Position numbers and translations under genes: made by a program. Below, one piece after another: positions 44,140-57,500 of a stretch of DNA of 64,000 nucleotides (the stretch's first letter is position 1; every line of letters starts with the position of its first letter). Source of the DNA: Cristatella mucedo (lineage: Eukaryota; Bryozoa; Phylactolaemata; Cristatellidae); NCBI GenBank assembly GCA_009760855.2, contig WPIO01000023.1:251001-315000 (forward strand), written 5' to 3'. The notes under the pieces are model-generated. The model saw nothing but the letters and a program-made list of their open reading frames with translations. It did not search any database and was not told where the DNA came from.

Positions 44140-44410
44140 CGCGCCTGCTTATTCATCTGAAATCCTTCCTAATCAGGCTTCGCATCGTACCACCAGCCTC
44201 TGACTCTGAGCGTCTCTGACTCTCAACCCCTCTGACTCTGGCCATATCCTTTGGAGATATCCATAGCTTTCTGTCCCTCTTGGCCTAAAGCTCGGAACTC
44301 ACTCCCGTCAGACATAATAAAAATAATAATAATGCACTTGGTAAAGCGCCCTCAGAGAACTCAATCTCTTCCTAGACGCTTTACATTAGCTGCAAAGGGA
44401 GGTCGTGACA
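44140..44410. mobile_element. LINE family A C-terminus and inverted tail
   Basis: A plus-strand relic (PKARNSLPSDI near 44270) meets a minus-orientation tail (TAATAATAATGCACTTGGTA, CTCAGAGAACTCAATCTC), the same arrangement as at 28150-28320. Confidence 0.7.
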
Positions 44411-46034
44411 TCCGTGACTTGACGGCCCTCTTAGGTAGAAACTAAAAGAAAAACATGCCACTCAGAGCCGAAATGCTCCATCGCCGAAACTTGTCCTTCG
44501 CGTGCTTACTCGTGCTAAAACTGCACTAATTGAGAATGTAATCACTTTCGCCAATTTCTCAAGCTGCCTTTCTAGCATATTTAAAGTGTGTACCTAGACA
44601 AAGATTTAGTTTTCTTAGGGTAATAGATAAATATTTGGTCATTATTACTATTGTTCTCATCTCCGATAGGCTATAAGAATAAGCAGCGAGAGTAATTACC
44701 AGAGTAATTACGGAACAGTGTAAATGCTAAAATAATCAGGTAATCCGGCTACCAGTGCCTACTCTGCTACTTACATCCGCCGGTGCTCATTTGGAAGTTT
44801 GTTGGTTGGAACAAGGCTCTAGAGTACGGGATTACCAGAAGATCGCTCCTTGGCGATGCACAACGGTGGGTCCTTGAAATTAAATATGTCTTTTTCGGCT
44901 TAATTTTCATAGCTGCTATACATCAAGGAGTTTCTAAATGCAGATCGACTGAAGACCGTCCATCGAGGTGTATCGAGTACCTGACCGGTCGGGACTACCG
45001 AGACTACAATTTCTGCGGTTCTCTATGCATGGCTTGAAGCAATGGTTTTAAATTTTCAATCGCGTGGTCGACCAGAATACCGGTGTTCCCGGACGACAAC
45101 TATGTACGCCAGCTACGGTCGACCATCAAAGACCATATCTACTACTCGGAGGTACACCGATCCTGGCAGGTGGGAATAACTCTCAAGAGCGCCCCCTGCA
45201 GCTGTGCTCGACACACCTGAATGTTTGAATACGCACATGGCAACCAGAGGCAGACACGACGGCTGCAAGTAAAACAAGCATTTTTAAAATAAAAAATGAT
45301 CGATGACTGTGGAACCGAATGCAAAATATTTCGCAAAATGCTAGAAACGATCTACAACCTCCCGAGTTAGCCTTGAACTCTCTCAGATTGAAACACCAGG
45401 ACTTAAACTTCTGCAGCATTCGACCCAGGACAAAAAAATAGGGCTTGAAATTTCTCACTTTGTACTCGAGCTGAATCCCCTACTACCTGACAGCAGTTCA
45501 GTGGCTAATGCCGACGGCCAACCGGAATGTTAGGCACATGATAACTGCCCCTCCCCTACGTTGTACTTTAAGCAGGTGCCAAAATGTTCATTTCGTTCAC
45601 AAGACCTCTACGTCTGACCGAATCGACAACTGGGACACGTACTTCACGATCCAGGTCGAGTCGAGTTCGAGTCTATCAGCAGACAATCCTTCGTTGCCCG
45701 CAGCACAAGGAGGGTGGGGTTGTGCTAAGCTCTTATGCTGCAATATAAAGCAGGCAGTTGAATCAGCTGACCTTTACTTGCCGACCTATATCGTGACCAC
45801 GAATAAAAAAAATGTGAGCAATATCTTATCAGCTAGCGGTATTGAACCCATTTCTTCGAATATCGGAAGCTAGTAAGCTCTCTTCGATTTAGAGAAGATG
45901 TTCAATTTGCCATGACAAATCTGCGTGAAGCACGAAACCGTCAACTCTTCATTTCGAAAAATTGTCGGCGAGAGTCCGACAGGCCACGCGCCCGATGGCT
46001 GAATGAAGCGATGTCGGAAGGGCTTAGCGGAAAG

Positions 46035-46787
46035 CTACACAAACTGCCTCAGGCAGCCAGCTTCTTCGCAACTGCTACAGCTACCGGCCAGAAGGAGGGC
46101 GGCATCCGCCGAGCTCGCGTGTTCGCAGGCCGCTTGGGGCGTGCGGCTAGCAGACCACAGCAGCGCCGGAGGCCCGAGATCCGAGGCGGGCTCGTCCTCG
46201 TAGCTCGAGTGGCACTTGACGCAGTGCTTAGATCTCGACGGGAAGTGCTGCCTCGGCAGCAGAAGGGCCAGCGCCACCACCAGGCGAGCTCTCCTCTCAT
46301 CCAGGCGCCGCTCCAGAGCGCTCTTGAGCCGCTCGGCGTCGATCGAGCGGAGCACCTCCCTCAGCCGAACGTAGTCATTCACGATGCAGGCGTCGCGGGC
46401 GATCCGACTGACCGCATCACTGTCCAGCGGGGACAGCTCAAGCGGTGGCGGCAGGGACGCTATGCGCTCGAAGGTGGGTGACGACGGCGGCCGAGGCACG
46501 GGCCGGTAGACTCTCGGCCTCGCCGAAAAATCGCACCCTGTGTGTGGCTCTCGCGGCGGCGGCGATCCCGAGCCGCCGCCGTTCACCCGTCGACCTGCCG
46601 TCGAGCGAGGCCCCTCACCTGCAGCGTCGGCTGCTTCGCCCTCCGGCGTGTAGCCGCGGGGCACCGGCACGTATGTTCGCGTGTCGGTGCGATCCGAGAA
46701 CGTCACCTTGTTCTTCTTCTTTCTTAGCCTGCTTCCGGAATCCGTACTGTCGAGGGAAGACGTGGACCGACGCTCCTCGGCGCTCAT
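46035..46787 (-). CDS. Unrecognised 250-aa protein with KVTF motif and CxxC
   Basis: A single 250-codon frame, strongly GC-rich and unlike the surrounding AT-richer DNA. The N-terminus has a Ser-rich stretch and then a basic cluster RKKKNKVTF, which fits the RVxF docking motif of PP1 regulators. Residues about 75-115 are Pro/Arg-rich. Residues about 120-175 look helical and charged (YVRLREVLRSIDAERL). Then follow a hydrophobic run, HCVKCHSSYE and a Cys-rich end. I do not recognise the family. The start is the first ATG and the frame is closed by a stop, but a good donor-like GCAG|GTGAGG lies inside near codon 55, so splicing cannot be excluded. It may also be only the first exon. Confidence 0.6.
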   Translation of the reverse strand: MSAEERRSTSSLDSTDSGSRLRKKKNKVTFSDRTDTRTYVPVPRGYTPEGEAADAAGEGPRSTAGRRVNGGGSGSPPPREPHTGCDFSARPRVYRPVPRPPSSPTFERIASLPPPLELSPLDSDAVSRIARDACIVNDYVRLREVLRSIDAERLKSALERRLDERRARLVVALALLLPRQHFPSRSKHCVKCHSSYEDEPASDLGPPALLWSASRTPQAACEHASSADAALLLAGSCSSCEEAGCLRQFV

Positions 46788-47056
46788 TTGCCGCCCCGCT
46801 GGCGGCGGAGGCGACAGCGTGAGACCGAGCTCGATACGGCCACGTCACATTATCTGGGCTGCTGTACGGCTCTTTCTGGCTAACGCATACATAGTAAACA
46901 GCTCTTCAGTGCCGCGCCACAAAGAGCCACCGGCGTGGCTAGCTGATTACCGCAGCCTCGAACAAAGCATGACGCCGTGGATGGCCGGAGCGCCGAATCG
47001 CCAGGTTAAGTAAATCGCTTTCATCTTCTATTGCTATATCTTGCTGCTGTTGCTGC

Positions 47057-47259
<203 letters not shown>

Positions 47260-47791
47260 GATTGCCCAGCTAGTCTTCAGCCGTACCGTGAATGACCGCC
47301 GCCTCGGCCTCGTTGGTCACCTCGAGCGAACGGCAACTACGGCCGCCTGACTGAAAGTTAATCCCGAGAAGTCAAACTGTAGGACGGTGTGGAGAACGGT
47401 GACCAGAAAGTGCGTATGCTCATCTTTACTAAAGAATGACTTACTGTAGCAAAAGTGCCCGTTATCTGCTTGGGCGCAAGAAGCGCATCAGAGGTAGGAT
47501 GATTTGGCCGGGCAGATGAGCACGCAAGGCAGCCAGATTGTCTTGGATTGTCCCATCTGCCGCCAGCCTGGCTCGGCTGCCTGGCTCAGCCTCAGTATCG
47601 CGAGTTCGGCCCAAAGCTCCTCCTCAGCGGCCAATGCAACTCAAACCCTTAGGATTGTAGAAATCGACAAAGTATACACTAGTTTATTTACCTTTCGTGC
47701 TAAATTATTGTGTTGACCAAAAGATTGTGGTCTTAAAAGGCCAGAAAACTACTGCAGGCAAATCAACGTTCTCAAATCAGTGCGAGATGCA

Positions 47792-47796
<5 letters not shown>

Positions 47797-47831
<35 letters not shown>

Positions 47832-47968
47832 CCTTTTTATAGCACCCAAAGAGAACGTAATCTCTATTCAGGTGCTTCACATATGCCACGGGGCTTGAGA
47901 CCACAACCTCTGCTAGATCTTGGTCGGGGGCTGCACCTTAACCACTGGACCAAACCAGCGCTGGCAAG
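47797..47968 (-). mobile_element. SINE family 1 with (TA)n tail
   Basis: Minus strand: GGTCCAGTGGTTAAGG (A box), a mutated B box, tail AGAGATTACGTTCTCTTTGG, then (TA)n at 47797-47829. Confidence 0.85.
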
Positions 47969-48104
47969 TTATATCCCCTGCTGCCAGCTGAACGGACAGT
48001 ATTCTGTTCTAGCGGCTAGTAATGGCTGAAAGACCTGCACCCTGTGCTCTGCTACGATTTGCAGAACATAAGACTTAAGTGTTGCTGAGTAGAGCAATAT
48101 ACAA

Positions 48105-48271
48105 TATTATATTAGCTTATTTAAAAGCCTCATTTGTAGAGTGGCAAAAGAGCCTTAACGGCCATCACTGCCACTTGCAGTTGGGAATACAAGATCTTCC
48201 ACTGCAGGATTCGAACCCACAACCGAGGTCGTAAAGTTCGAGCACCTTACCTCCGAGGCTATCACGGCCCC
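48105..48271 (-). mobile_element. tRNA-derived SINE, family 2
   Basis: Minus strand: GGCCGTGATAGCCTCGGAGG, GTGGGTTCGAATCC and a tail with AAATAAGC. Same layout as the 36376 copy. Confidence 0.85.
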
Positions 48272-48339
48272 ATAAACAGGATGCGAAGAGAAACATTACA
48301 TAACAACAAAAGCAAACTGAAGATACAACTCGCCATTTG

Positions 48340-48435
48340 ATCGTGTTTCCTTTGCAGCAAATGTAAGTACCTATAAAGAGTTTGAGTTCTCTGAGGGTGC
48401 TTCATCAAGTGTACTATTATTATTACTATTAGTAA
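48340..48435 (+). mobile_element. LINE family A tail
   Basis: CCTTTGCAGCAAATGTAAGT, AAGAGTTTGAGTTCTCTGAG, then ATTATTATTACTATT. Same 3' end as at 4740-4830. Confidence 0.72.
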
Positions 48436-51356
48436 GGTATGCTAAATGTTGATCAGAAAAACTAAGCTCTTATTCCACACTATCAACCTAGTGGTATTTT
48501 ATTTTCAGCCGTTACAGTCATGAAACTCTTAGGGAATTACAGTATATGGGAAGTTCTGCTCAATTCATACTTAGTCGTTATGCGTTAGTGAGTTTCATGG
48601 CTAAATTTTTCTAAGCTATTCATCTTATACGTTCGTCCTAGTATTCAACTGAGTATACGATCGTGGTCAATCTGGGCGCTCCTAAATCGTATTAAGCCAG
48701 GTGAGGTTCAATTTTATGGCCAAGTCGGGTGCATGTGAGAACCAGCTGACCAAGCATAACTGGTGCCTTCAGCAGCGAGCGCTTTCCATTCACAAAACAC
48801 ACATGCTACCGTCAAGAACGGCTACCGACAAGCTGCGATCACCGTGCACACCTAGCTTAAGGCAGCGTAGACTAAGGGAGCTAGCAGGCTTCAGCCATTG
48901 TCCCGCATTAAGATGCCACCAGGATTTATCAGAACGTGCAAGGTCAAGGTGTAGACCCTTTAGAGAATGTGGTTAATCTTGTGTTGAATATGGGGTGAGT
49001 TCCGATAAGAAACCGCTAAATATAATATCTAGCTTGAGAAAACTGCAGTCAAATGAGATCACCGTGAATTTTAGTCACTGGATCTGTCATTAGGAGTGCC
49101 GTGTTTCACACATACAAGCACAACCCTGCCAGCATTAGTAAGCGATAGCTACACTGGGGCTGTTCTTAGTGCATGGGTAGTAGTTGCACGATTCCTTAAC
49201 ACTAAACGCACTACCAATGATGGAGGTCGCTTGTGCTCAAGCACAAGCTAGACATTTCATCAGAGTTTATCGCTGGGACTACTGCTGCTTCTAGGCATTA
49301 GGTAAGTGAGAAATCGTCACATTCACTCGATGGCACCCGGAGAAGCTAAGATGAATGAGACTGCAAAATCTGGGCTATTTATATAATTTTTAATTTATAA
49401 TCGTGGGCTATTTATATAATGTTTTACCACACCAGATCGTCTAGGCTATTGCACTAGGTTACTTTAAAGTGGCTATTAATAGATACACGGATATTCCTCA
49501 TGAGTCCGATCATATCGCCACCTCAGACCGATGGGAGGGACAAGCAGTAGCTCAAGGGTCATACAGAGCTTCCCTCCAAACCCAGGGCTAAACGGCTGCG
49601 GCTTGGGTCGGAGAAGTTCCTCTGTTCTGCCACAGCCCCGAGGAATTTTACCAGACTCTCCCCTTGCATCTATCTCATCAGACACAATAGAATCAGCCAA
49701 ATGCTAGAAATGACGTCGGCAGGATTTACGATCAGTGCAGGGCACCCTAATGGAACTGCCTCAAACCCAGCAGATCTTCTCCATCCGAAGGTGTCCCCGG
49801 CAACGCTAAGAGCTAAGCACTTGGCCACTTGAATGTTCATCAACAAATACAGAAAAGCCAAGGAAGTGTCCCATAAGGCACACCGCTGCTAGGTGATGCC
49901 TATAACGCCTGTATGCAGCGAAGTCACAGGTAAATAACAATTTTTATTTCAACGGCCTAATATACATATACATCCTGGACTAGCCTCGGCTGTGTCCAGT
50001 TCGTCTGCGCTTCACGGCACGCAAGCAAGGTATTTTTACCACTTCATGCCGCGAGATGATAGGATCACTTCATAAAGTGGAGTAGAAAGAGATAAACCAA
50101 CATGCCTCCCATTGTCTCTCATAGGCAGCGATGCTGTTGCAGCAACTTGTGCAGCATCAACCGCTTGCTATGACCTGCTGTACCGGAAGTAAATGCTAGG
50201 CACCTTCTCTTTCTCGCTGAGACTGTGGGCCGTAGCTTTTGCTCGAAACATCGAAACCACCGCCGACCGTCTTAACATGGATCGTATGCACTTCATATGC
50301 CACGTGATCAGCCAGTGGCATGGGAAAATAAAAAAAAAAACTACGTGTCTCTGCTTCCACGAGGGCCTGTCGATGAATACGTCGGACTAAGCTCACAGCC
50401 AGGCTTGCGTGTCACTTCAGTTTTCCAGGCGATCCTAGGGACAAACGAGGATATACGCAGATGTGAGCGCAGGCATGGTCGGGCCAACCACAGCCAAAGC
50501 AAACCGTGAGCAATGCTAACGAAGCTCCCAAACAGAAGTGCAGCGGCATCGGTGTTACCGAGCCATGCCAGAGATGGCTCTTCAGAAAAGCATGCGCCGC
50601 AGCGCTGGCATGTAATAGCGATTACTATGGTCGCGCATTGAACGAGCCAGAATATGCGCGGCATGCCCACCGCCTTGCAAGCACAGACAGTGACGGCGCC
50701 GGGGCAGCGAGCGGCCTCAGCTTCGGTGCCGCTTGCAAGAATGGGCCACTCTCCGATGGCCCGACTGCTGCAGCGACAAGCGTGGCCACAGCGCTTTAGC
50801 GACAGCAGAGAAGAAGCGGCACGGGCTCAGCCTGCAGGCAACCAACCACAGCTGTGACACGATCTCCCGAAAGAAAGACGACCACCGACACGAAAAAGAG
50901 AGACCAGTGGACACACGAACGCCAAGCAGCGGGGTGCAGCCTGAGGCAAAGTTGACAGATACCGACAGACACATATAGACCAACGCAAAAAGGTGTACGA
51001 GCATGCTCATAAAAACGGGAGGCATGCTTACCATAATGCACACATCATTTGCGCTAAAAAAAAAGAGCGCAGCTGGTCCCATGCAGCTAGTGCATGCTGT
51101 CGGCTGGCGAGCTAACGAGGTGCATGAGTGGCTTCAGGCCACTCGATGGGGCCAAACTGAGCCTTAGGACGGCTGAAGCAGCAGGAGCAGAAGCAAGGGT
51201 TGTGGTTGGTGGGATGCTGCGGCAATGCGAGCAGTGCTGTGGCAGTCACACGCGCTACGAGCATTCGTGTGAGCACGCCAGCCACGCCGAGTCGACTTTG
51301 CATGCCAAACGACGTATGCGGCGCACAAGCCACTCAGCAGCACCACCATGAGCTAC

Positions 51357-51543
51357 CTGGATGGAGCTCATGACGCCACTTGCAAGGGTAGACAGCTTCG
51401 TGGCCACCTTGGTGACACCCTGTCGAACACCGTCTTTGATGTCCTGGAGGTCAGGGGCGTGACCCGAGTATGAAGGTGGGCGCTTGGTGTGTGAGTCTCC
51501 ACCGAAGTAATCATCGCTCGAGATGGCACTTGACCCCTCGAAC
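51357..51543 (-). CDS. ARFGAP2/3: ARFGAP2/3 exon: second Glo3 motif and amphipathic end
   Basis: Acceptor TTTACAAG, donor CAG|GTAGCT; phase 2 in, phase 0 out. [16 protein letters not shown] holds the second ISSxxxFG. It is followed by [20 protein letters not shown], the conserved C-terminal stretch. If the donor is not used, the frame runs on about 30 codons to a stop near 51262. Confidence 0.93.
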
Positions 51544-54500
51544 CTTGTAAAACCGCCAGAGCTGCCCTAAAATGGGGTCGCCAGGATGATATAGAGGGCT
51601 AGCAGCGGTTACTTACAGAAAGTGCTACAGTGCCAGTCGCTGCAAAAGCACACACCTTCTCGGGGGGGGGGGGAGTCAGAATCGACTGGACAACTCCTAT
51701 TTAGTGGGTCTGCTGCAGCGCAGACAATATTCAACCACAAGACGGCAACAAGAGGCAATTAGTGCACAAGTGTCGACGCTGAATCTCCTGCTGAACCCTG
51801 TGCCCAGGACAGCACCCATGCCCCAGTAGCCTGCTCTGCTGTCATTGCACTAATTAGTGTGCAGAATAGAAAGGGATGCCACCGGCCTGCTAGGCTGCTC
51901 ACACAAGCGAGATCAGCAATGAGGGTGAGGGGGCAGTAGGAGAGGCAAGGAGGATTGTGACTCACGGTCATAGGATAGATGCAATGCAAAAACGCCTGCC
52001 ACATGCCTGAGAGAGATTGCTGAGCAGAATGCCGGGCAATATGCTGCCCACAGGTACTTTTCGGACCTGCTCTGTACCATCTTGCAGCAGCATCAGAAGC
52101 AGCACCTGGCGCTCCGTTGCCTCATCCCAGCAGAGAGCCTGGTGGCATCACGGCCTTGGCAGCTACGAGTCCCTAGCCTTCACTAAAGAGGCTCCTTTGT
52201 CTCGAGGCCTGAGCAACTGAACGGCAGCGTATAGAAGAGTGGCAAGGCACGCACCTGCCCCTGGCTTTCGCCAAAAAGCTGAGACGACGATATCGACTTA
52301 GCTCCGCTGTACTTGCTGTAGACGTCACTAGCAGGCACGCCGTCTTTTGTCGACGACGCGCGCGCACTATCCGGCTTCCGACTTCGGGATGTGCTACAAG
52401 AATATGCAGCAGTAGCAGGACCGTGACCACAGCAATTGTATGCTGAGAGAAAAGTGCATAAAAAAAAAGCGGTGGCAAAACAGCAACAGCAGCGGCACCT
52501 GACTACAGCACGAGCCTGACTACAGCACGAGCCTGGTTCAGCATGAGCCTGGTACAGCATGTACCACAACGACATGCTGTCAGCCTCTGCAGCCGGAGCA
52601 CGAGTGAGGCGTCAAGCAAAGCACGAAGCAGAATAATGGTATGCATCTCTCGACTGCAGACACTAGTGCACGTGGAATAGACGTGGTAACCCACAATGGA
52701 TGGGCTCCTTCCAATACGACACCTGTATGGTACTACGAGACGATAACGTTTGAAACAGCTTCAACCTGACACACGCGGGCAAGCACGCACCCACCGAGGT
52801 ATAATGAGAGCACCCCAAGGCGTTTTTTTTTACAAGTAAGAACAGGCTCGGCAGCGCAAGGGTGCCGGCTAACCTATGCAACGACCTAATGCACCTCGAG
52901 GTGTGAACGCTTCCGGCACACTCACCGCTCTTTCTCCTTGGAGGACATATTTTCTTCAAAAAAGCTAGTTGTACTCTCGAACTTCTCCGTGTCCCACGAG
53001 CTCTTGGTGGCCGACGGTTTCTTGGAATCAAACGAGTCCCACGTGCTTTTTCCAGAGCTGCCACCAGCACCAAAGTCATCGATACTCTTTGATCCATATC
53101 TGCGAATGCACAGGACTATGAGCCCGGCTAGCTCCCACTCACGAGCATGCCATGGTGATGTACCAAAGCGGGCCAATCAATGCTGCAGTGGCAACTGCTG
53201 CCTGTGGCTACCTCGGAGGCGAGTCGATGACCTCGGCAGCATCGTCTTCCCAGCGACTCCTCGATGAGCTGCTGGCCGACAAACGCTCGGTAGCAAACGA
53301 ACGCCCAACAGTAGGCGTCTCCTGCTCAATGGTCTTCATATCGGAAACAGCCGAGTGGCTTATGCACCTAAAGCCACCAGAACGGTTGGACCCGCTGCAA
53401 GCGCGAGCAAAGCCAGAGAGCGAGTGTGAGCTAACCAACAAAATTGCCCTTTGCAGAGGAGGAGGAGGAGAGCGTGCCAGCTAGGCAGCCAATTGCGTCG
53501 GGGCTCGGCAAGAAAGTAATGCATCTTATAAAAAAAAACTAGCAGATTTAAAAGGTTCTTTTTGGATAGCTGCAAAAGAGCCTCAAAGGCTATCACCACC
53601 GCTTGCAGTGGCAATAAAGGATCGCCCACCGCAGGATTCAAGTATATTACATATTCGAACCCACGATCTCGGGGCCGAGGTCGTGAAAAGCAATCGTGTT
53701 ACCTAGTGTGCCATCACAGCTAGTCTTCCTGAGCTCTCTCTCTCTCCCTCCCTCTCTCTCTCTCGTGACTATAATGGACATCGTGTCAAAGGTTTGCACA
53801 TCGCCGAGAGTCACGAGGTATGACAATGGAATCAGAGTGGCTGGTAGACACAAATCAAGGTCAGCTTGAAAGCTGACATGGCTGTGGATGCTGCATATGC
53901 TTTGTGCAAAACACAACACCCACCGAAGCAGACCGTTCATCCCACACGTGAGAGTACTTTTTTCTTTTCTTTTTTGGAACGAAAAACGATGCTATGTCAT
54001 GCCTAGCTTCGTCTGCATTTAGAGCGGCTGCACGAAGCACGAGCATCAGCAAAGGCAATTTTGCTTGGACACAGAAGCGCCGTCGTGCCGCAGCTAATAA
54101 GGTGTTTTCCCAGCACAAACTCAAGCCCTCGAGCAGTTTTACTGTCAAGGCACTGACACAACTTGCAAGTTAAGTAGGGGTTAGGTAGGACACTTGTGCC
54201 TCGGCTGAAGCAGCACTCCCAAAGGGTAGAGGTAAGTAATGCTTACACTGATGGTAACAGCACTGGCAGACAAATGCAGCGATTTAACAGTGGCTCAGAG
54301 GCAAGTAATGTATTGTAATGTAATGTATCTCCATCAGTAACTCCACAAAGTCATAAAGACCATGTGGGTGTTACGCAGGAGTTTTGTATAGCGCACTCAC
54401 AGCCTAAGCAGCTTTCGGTACGCATTCGGTAGCCAACAGACTTCGTCTCACGCAACAAAGAGAAAGTGGGAAGCATAGCAGAGTTAGGAGAGCAGTTGAG

Positions 54501-57500
54501 GTAGTGAATAGCATAGAAGTAGCAGTTCAGGACCGCTGAAAAGGATGTGCCATAGTCGGCAGTTGGAGACAGCATTTGTCGTTGTGTAAGAAAAGTAAAA
54601 GGAAACTGCCGAGGCTGTCTGGTCGGCCAAATAGTGACATAACTGAGATCAAGTTGACAACAATCCAAGGTAAAGGAAAAATTTAGGAAATACATCACTT
54701 GATTTGACGACCGGTGCTGCCGGTAACCCAGCAGATTATTGGTTGCCCCATTGGTCAAGCCAGAACGCCTTCACAGGCACAGGCTTATTTATGAAGTTCG
54801 GCCGTACGAGTAACCGGACAGGCTGCCGATGCAATCAACAACTTCAAGGTAAGTGCCGGGAACTTGTACATACGACGGTATGGAGACTGGTGCTCAAACT
54901 AGAGGCAGTATGTCATGGCATCTATACGCTTCTGCTAATAAAGAATGGCTAAATTAAGACCGATTTAATTAAAGAGCAACTCATACATATATATTGGCAT
55001 CCTACTATGAGAGTGATCATAACTTTTCTGCATTTCACGACGACCTTAATGATTGAAGGGGCATACAATTGGGGGGGGGGGCAAAAACTTGTTCGCCTAA
55101 AAGCTGTATGGGGACTGTGTGGGCAGCTCTCGGCTGCTGACTTAGTGGCTTTGTCATTGTTTGACGGCTGCTTCAGTAGCCTGCAAAGCTGCATGCCATG
55201 TTCGCTCATGAAGGAGATAGATATCACGAATACGACTGCCAAAAAAGGCCTCGCCTAGCAAGTTGATGAAGGGGAATTGTGAGCTTCATTTTAATATAGA
55301 TCTAAATTTGAAGCAAGTACTTGGCACCAAGTAGGGATGAGACATACTCTCAGGAGGTCAAATCAGGTATGAGTCGTCACACTTGTGATTCGTTCTTCGT
55401 GTGCATGTACTGCTTACACTACGCCTGCTGCTTTCGGATGTTACCACCAATCATTTGGTAATTCTTTCTATACTGCATCTGTATTATAACTATAACTAAC
55501 CAGATCTATAATTATGGCAGTGTGGCATTTGACAGAATTTTTCAAACTGCATATCCTGCTACACATAGTAACTTATTTATTTTTCTAAGGGTGACAGCTC
55601 AAAATATGACTTATCATTTTGCTTCCATTTTTGCATTCTTAACCATTTCCATTTTCAGTTGCATTTACACGGTAAAACATATATATGAGCATTATTCACA
55701 CAAACAAGTTCTTCAATGAAATTTGCCATGAGCATTAGCGAGAACAGAGCAAGTTGACTGAGTTAATAGTATACAAGTTTGACCATGTGAATGCAGCTTT
55801 ATCCTTCACGTGGCATCAAACACAAAATAAAAAACCGAGTTCCCCAATTATTACTTCAGAAAAATAGAAGACCGGTGATTAATGAGGCTGCAAAAATTGC
55901 CATCTTAAGTACTGATTTCTGAGTTTTAAAAATGATAAAGAACCATTTAGGCAATCTGCATTATCACACCCACGTACTATTGGTGAAGAATTGGTCCAAC
56001 CTGCAGGCGTGAACAAAGCAGAAATCATGCGTGGCCAGATGTTAGCACCACGAAGTGTTTTGGAGGCATTGTCTGCAAGGGTTTTGAAAAAAGAAGGAAT
56101 TTCCATCTTCCTAGAAAATGTGAGGTCACACAGTATTTCTTTAACCAAACAGAGCAGACGTTTTGCAATTCAACTTTATGAGCACCAATTACAATAGCAA
56201 TTTGAAACTTATGGTGAATGTCCAATACAAGGGTTCTGATGCAATATCAGACTAAATGTTCTGCATCTTTTGAGTTCAGAGCTCGAGGAATTAATGTCTT
56301 CAATAAGAATCATGTACATGTGAAAACACAAAGTACTGATTGAAAGTGAAAAGATCATATTAGCCATGTTGATGGAACTCTCATCAATGCGGAGTCGTGA
56401 CGATGGCTTCTCGGTTTTGGCCACAGCAGAGTAAAAAATTGAATTAAACGCTTTTAAGCACCGCACGATCCAACGCCCCCACATTGCTTTCGAAGCAGTT
56501 GAAGTTAGAACTGGAGGTTGCTACAAGGGATTCAACCATGCTTAACATTGCTGCAAAGGACATGCACTAAACAGGCGACTACTTCGTGATTTATATAATG
56601 ATAGGGAGGCATACTATGCGGGCCTTTTTTCTAGGCTGACGAGAGATGCCTGCTTTGGGCTCTCAGATCAGTTATAAAAAAATGTTTCTGGTTGATCAAA
56701 AAAATGCAGATGAGACAAGAACCTCCACTTGGCTTGCCAATCTTGCATATTTAGCTGACATCTTTTAGTATATATAAAAGGTGACCAAACTAAAAAAAGT
56801 TATCTAATTACTTCCCAGAGATAGATACAGACCATCAGTTCAGTTGCAAATCTCACCAACATGCCAGCTTGCTAATTAATGTGCCTGAAAGATAGGCAGG
56901 GGCACATATTAAATTCTGTTCAAACTGAAACACAATTTCTGAACAAAACAAAGCTCCCATTTTCGGGCGTCAAAAACTGCCAAGGCTTTAAAAATTGTCC
57001 AAGAAGAAGCAATAACATTCTGTTGCCTTAGTTGCAAGGGCCTACGTTAAAACGACGTTAGTTTTCTATTCTCGAAAAACCTACCTGAAAACGAACATAT
57101 CGATTGGGCGCCCCAGCGAAAGCATCCAAGTTACTGATATTAAAAACTATGGAAGTAGTTCCATCAAAAAACCAAGCACATAACAAAAACCTGAAGCGAA
57201 CATACTTTTAGGAAAATCTTCACTTTTTTAATGTTTTCAATACATTGGTATTGTATGTGTGTACCAGAGCCCTCAACTGGGTACCCATACTCACATCCAT
57301 ATCCATGGGTACTGGGCGGGCGTGGGTAGCGTCTGTGATCTTGTGGGTGGGCGTGGGTGGGTAGTGGCCTGCCTTATCAAAATCCCACTTGAGGGTGCCT
57401 TTAGGAGTTCAAACGCCCGAGTCTTATGGGTAATGGGTGGGCAGGGCCGACTGCGCTTTAGCAATGGTTGCCCATGGGTACCCGCCCAAATGGCAATTGA

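Larger units (their letters stand above)
41706..46034. other. Spacer between the receptor and the 250-aa gene
   Basis: Receptor 3'UTR, then a LINE relic near 42760-43560 (WNSLKSTVTTCN segment near 43390) and a LINE tail near 44140-44400. The remaining 43600-44100 and 44400-46030 hold open frames of up to 120 codons that I cannot assign. Confidence 0.5.

Noticed and set aside
45508-45873. 121-codon plus-strand frame
   Set aside because: No motif, unclear start, and ordinary composition. Kept as unassigned spacer.
55879-56484. Overlapping minus and plus frames of 60-90 codons
   Set aside because: They might be a decayed mobile element, but I could not match any to the LINE families seen here, so no call was made.
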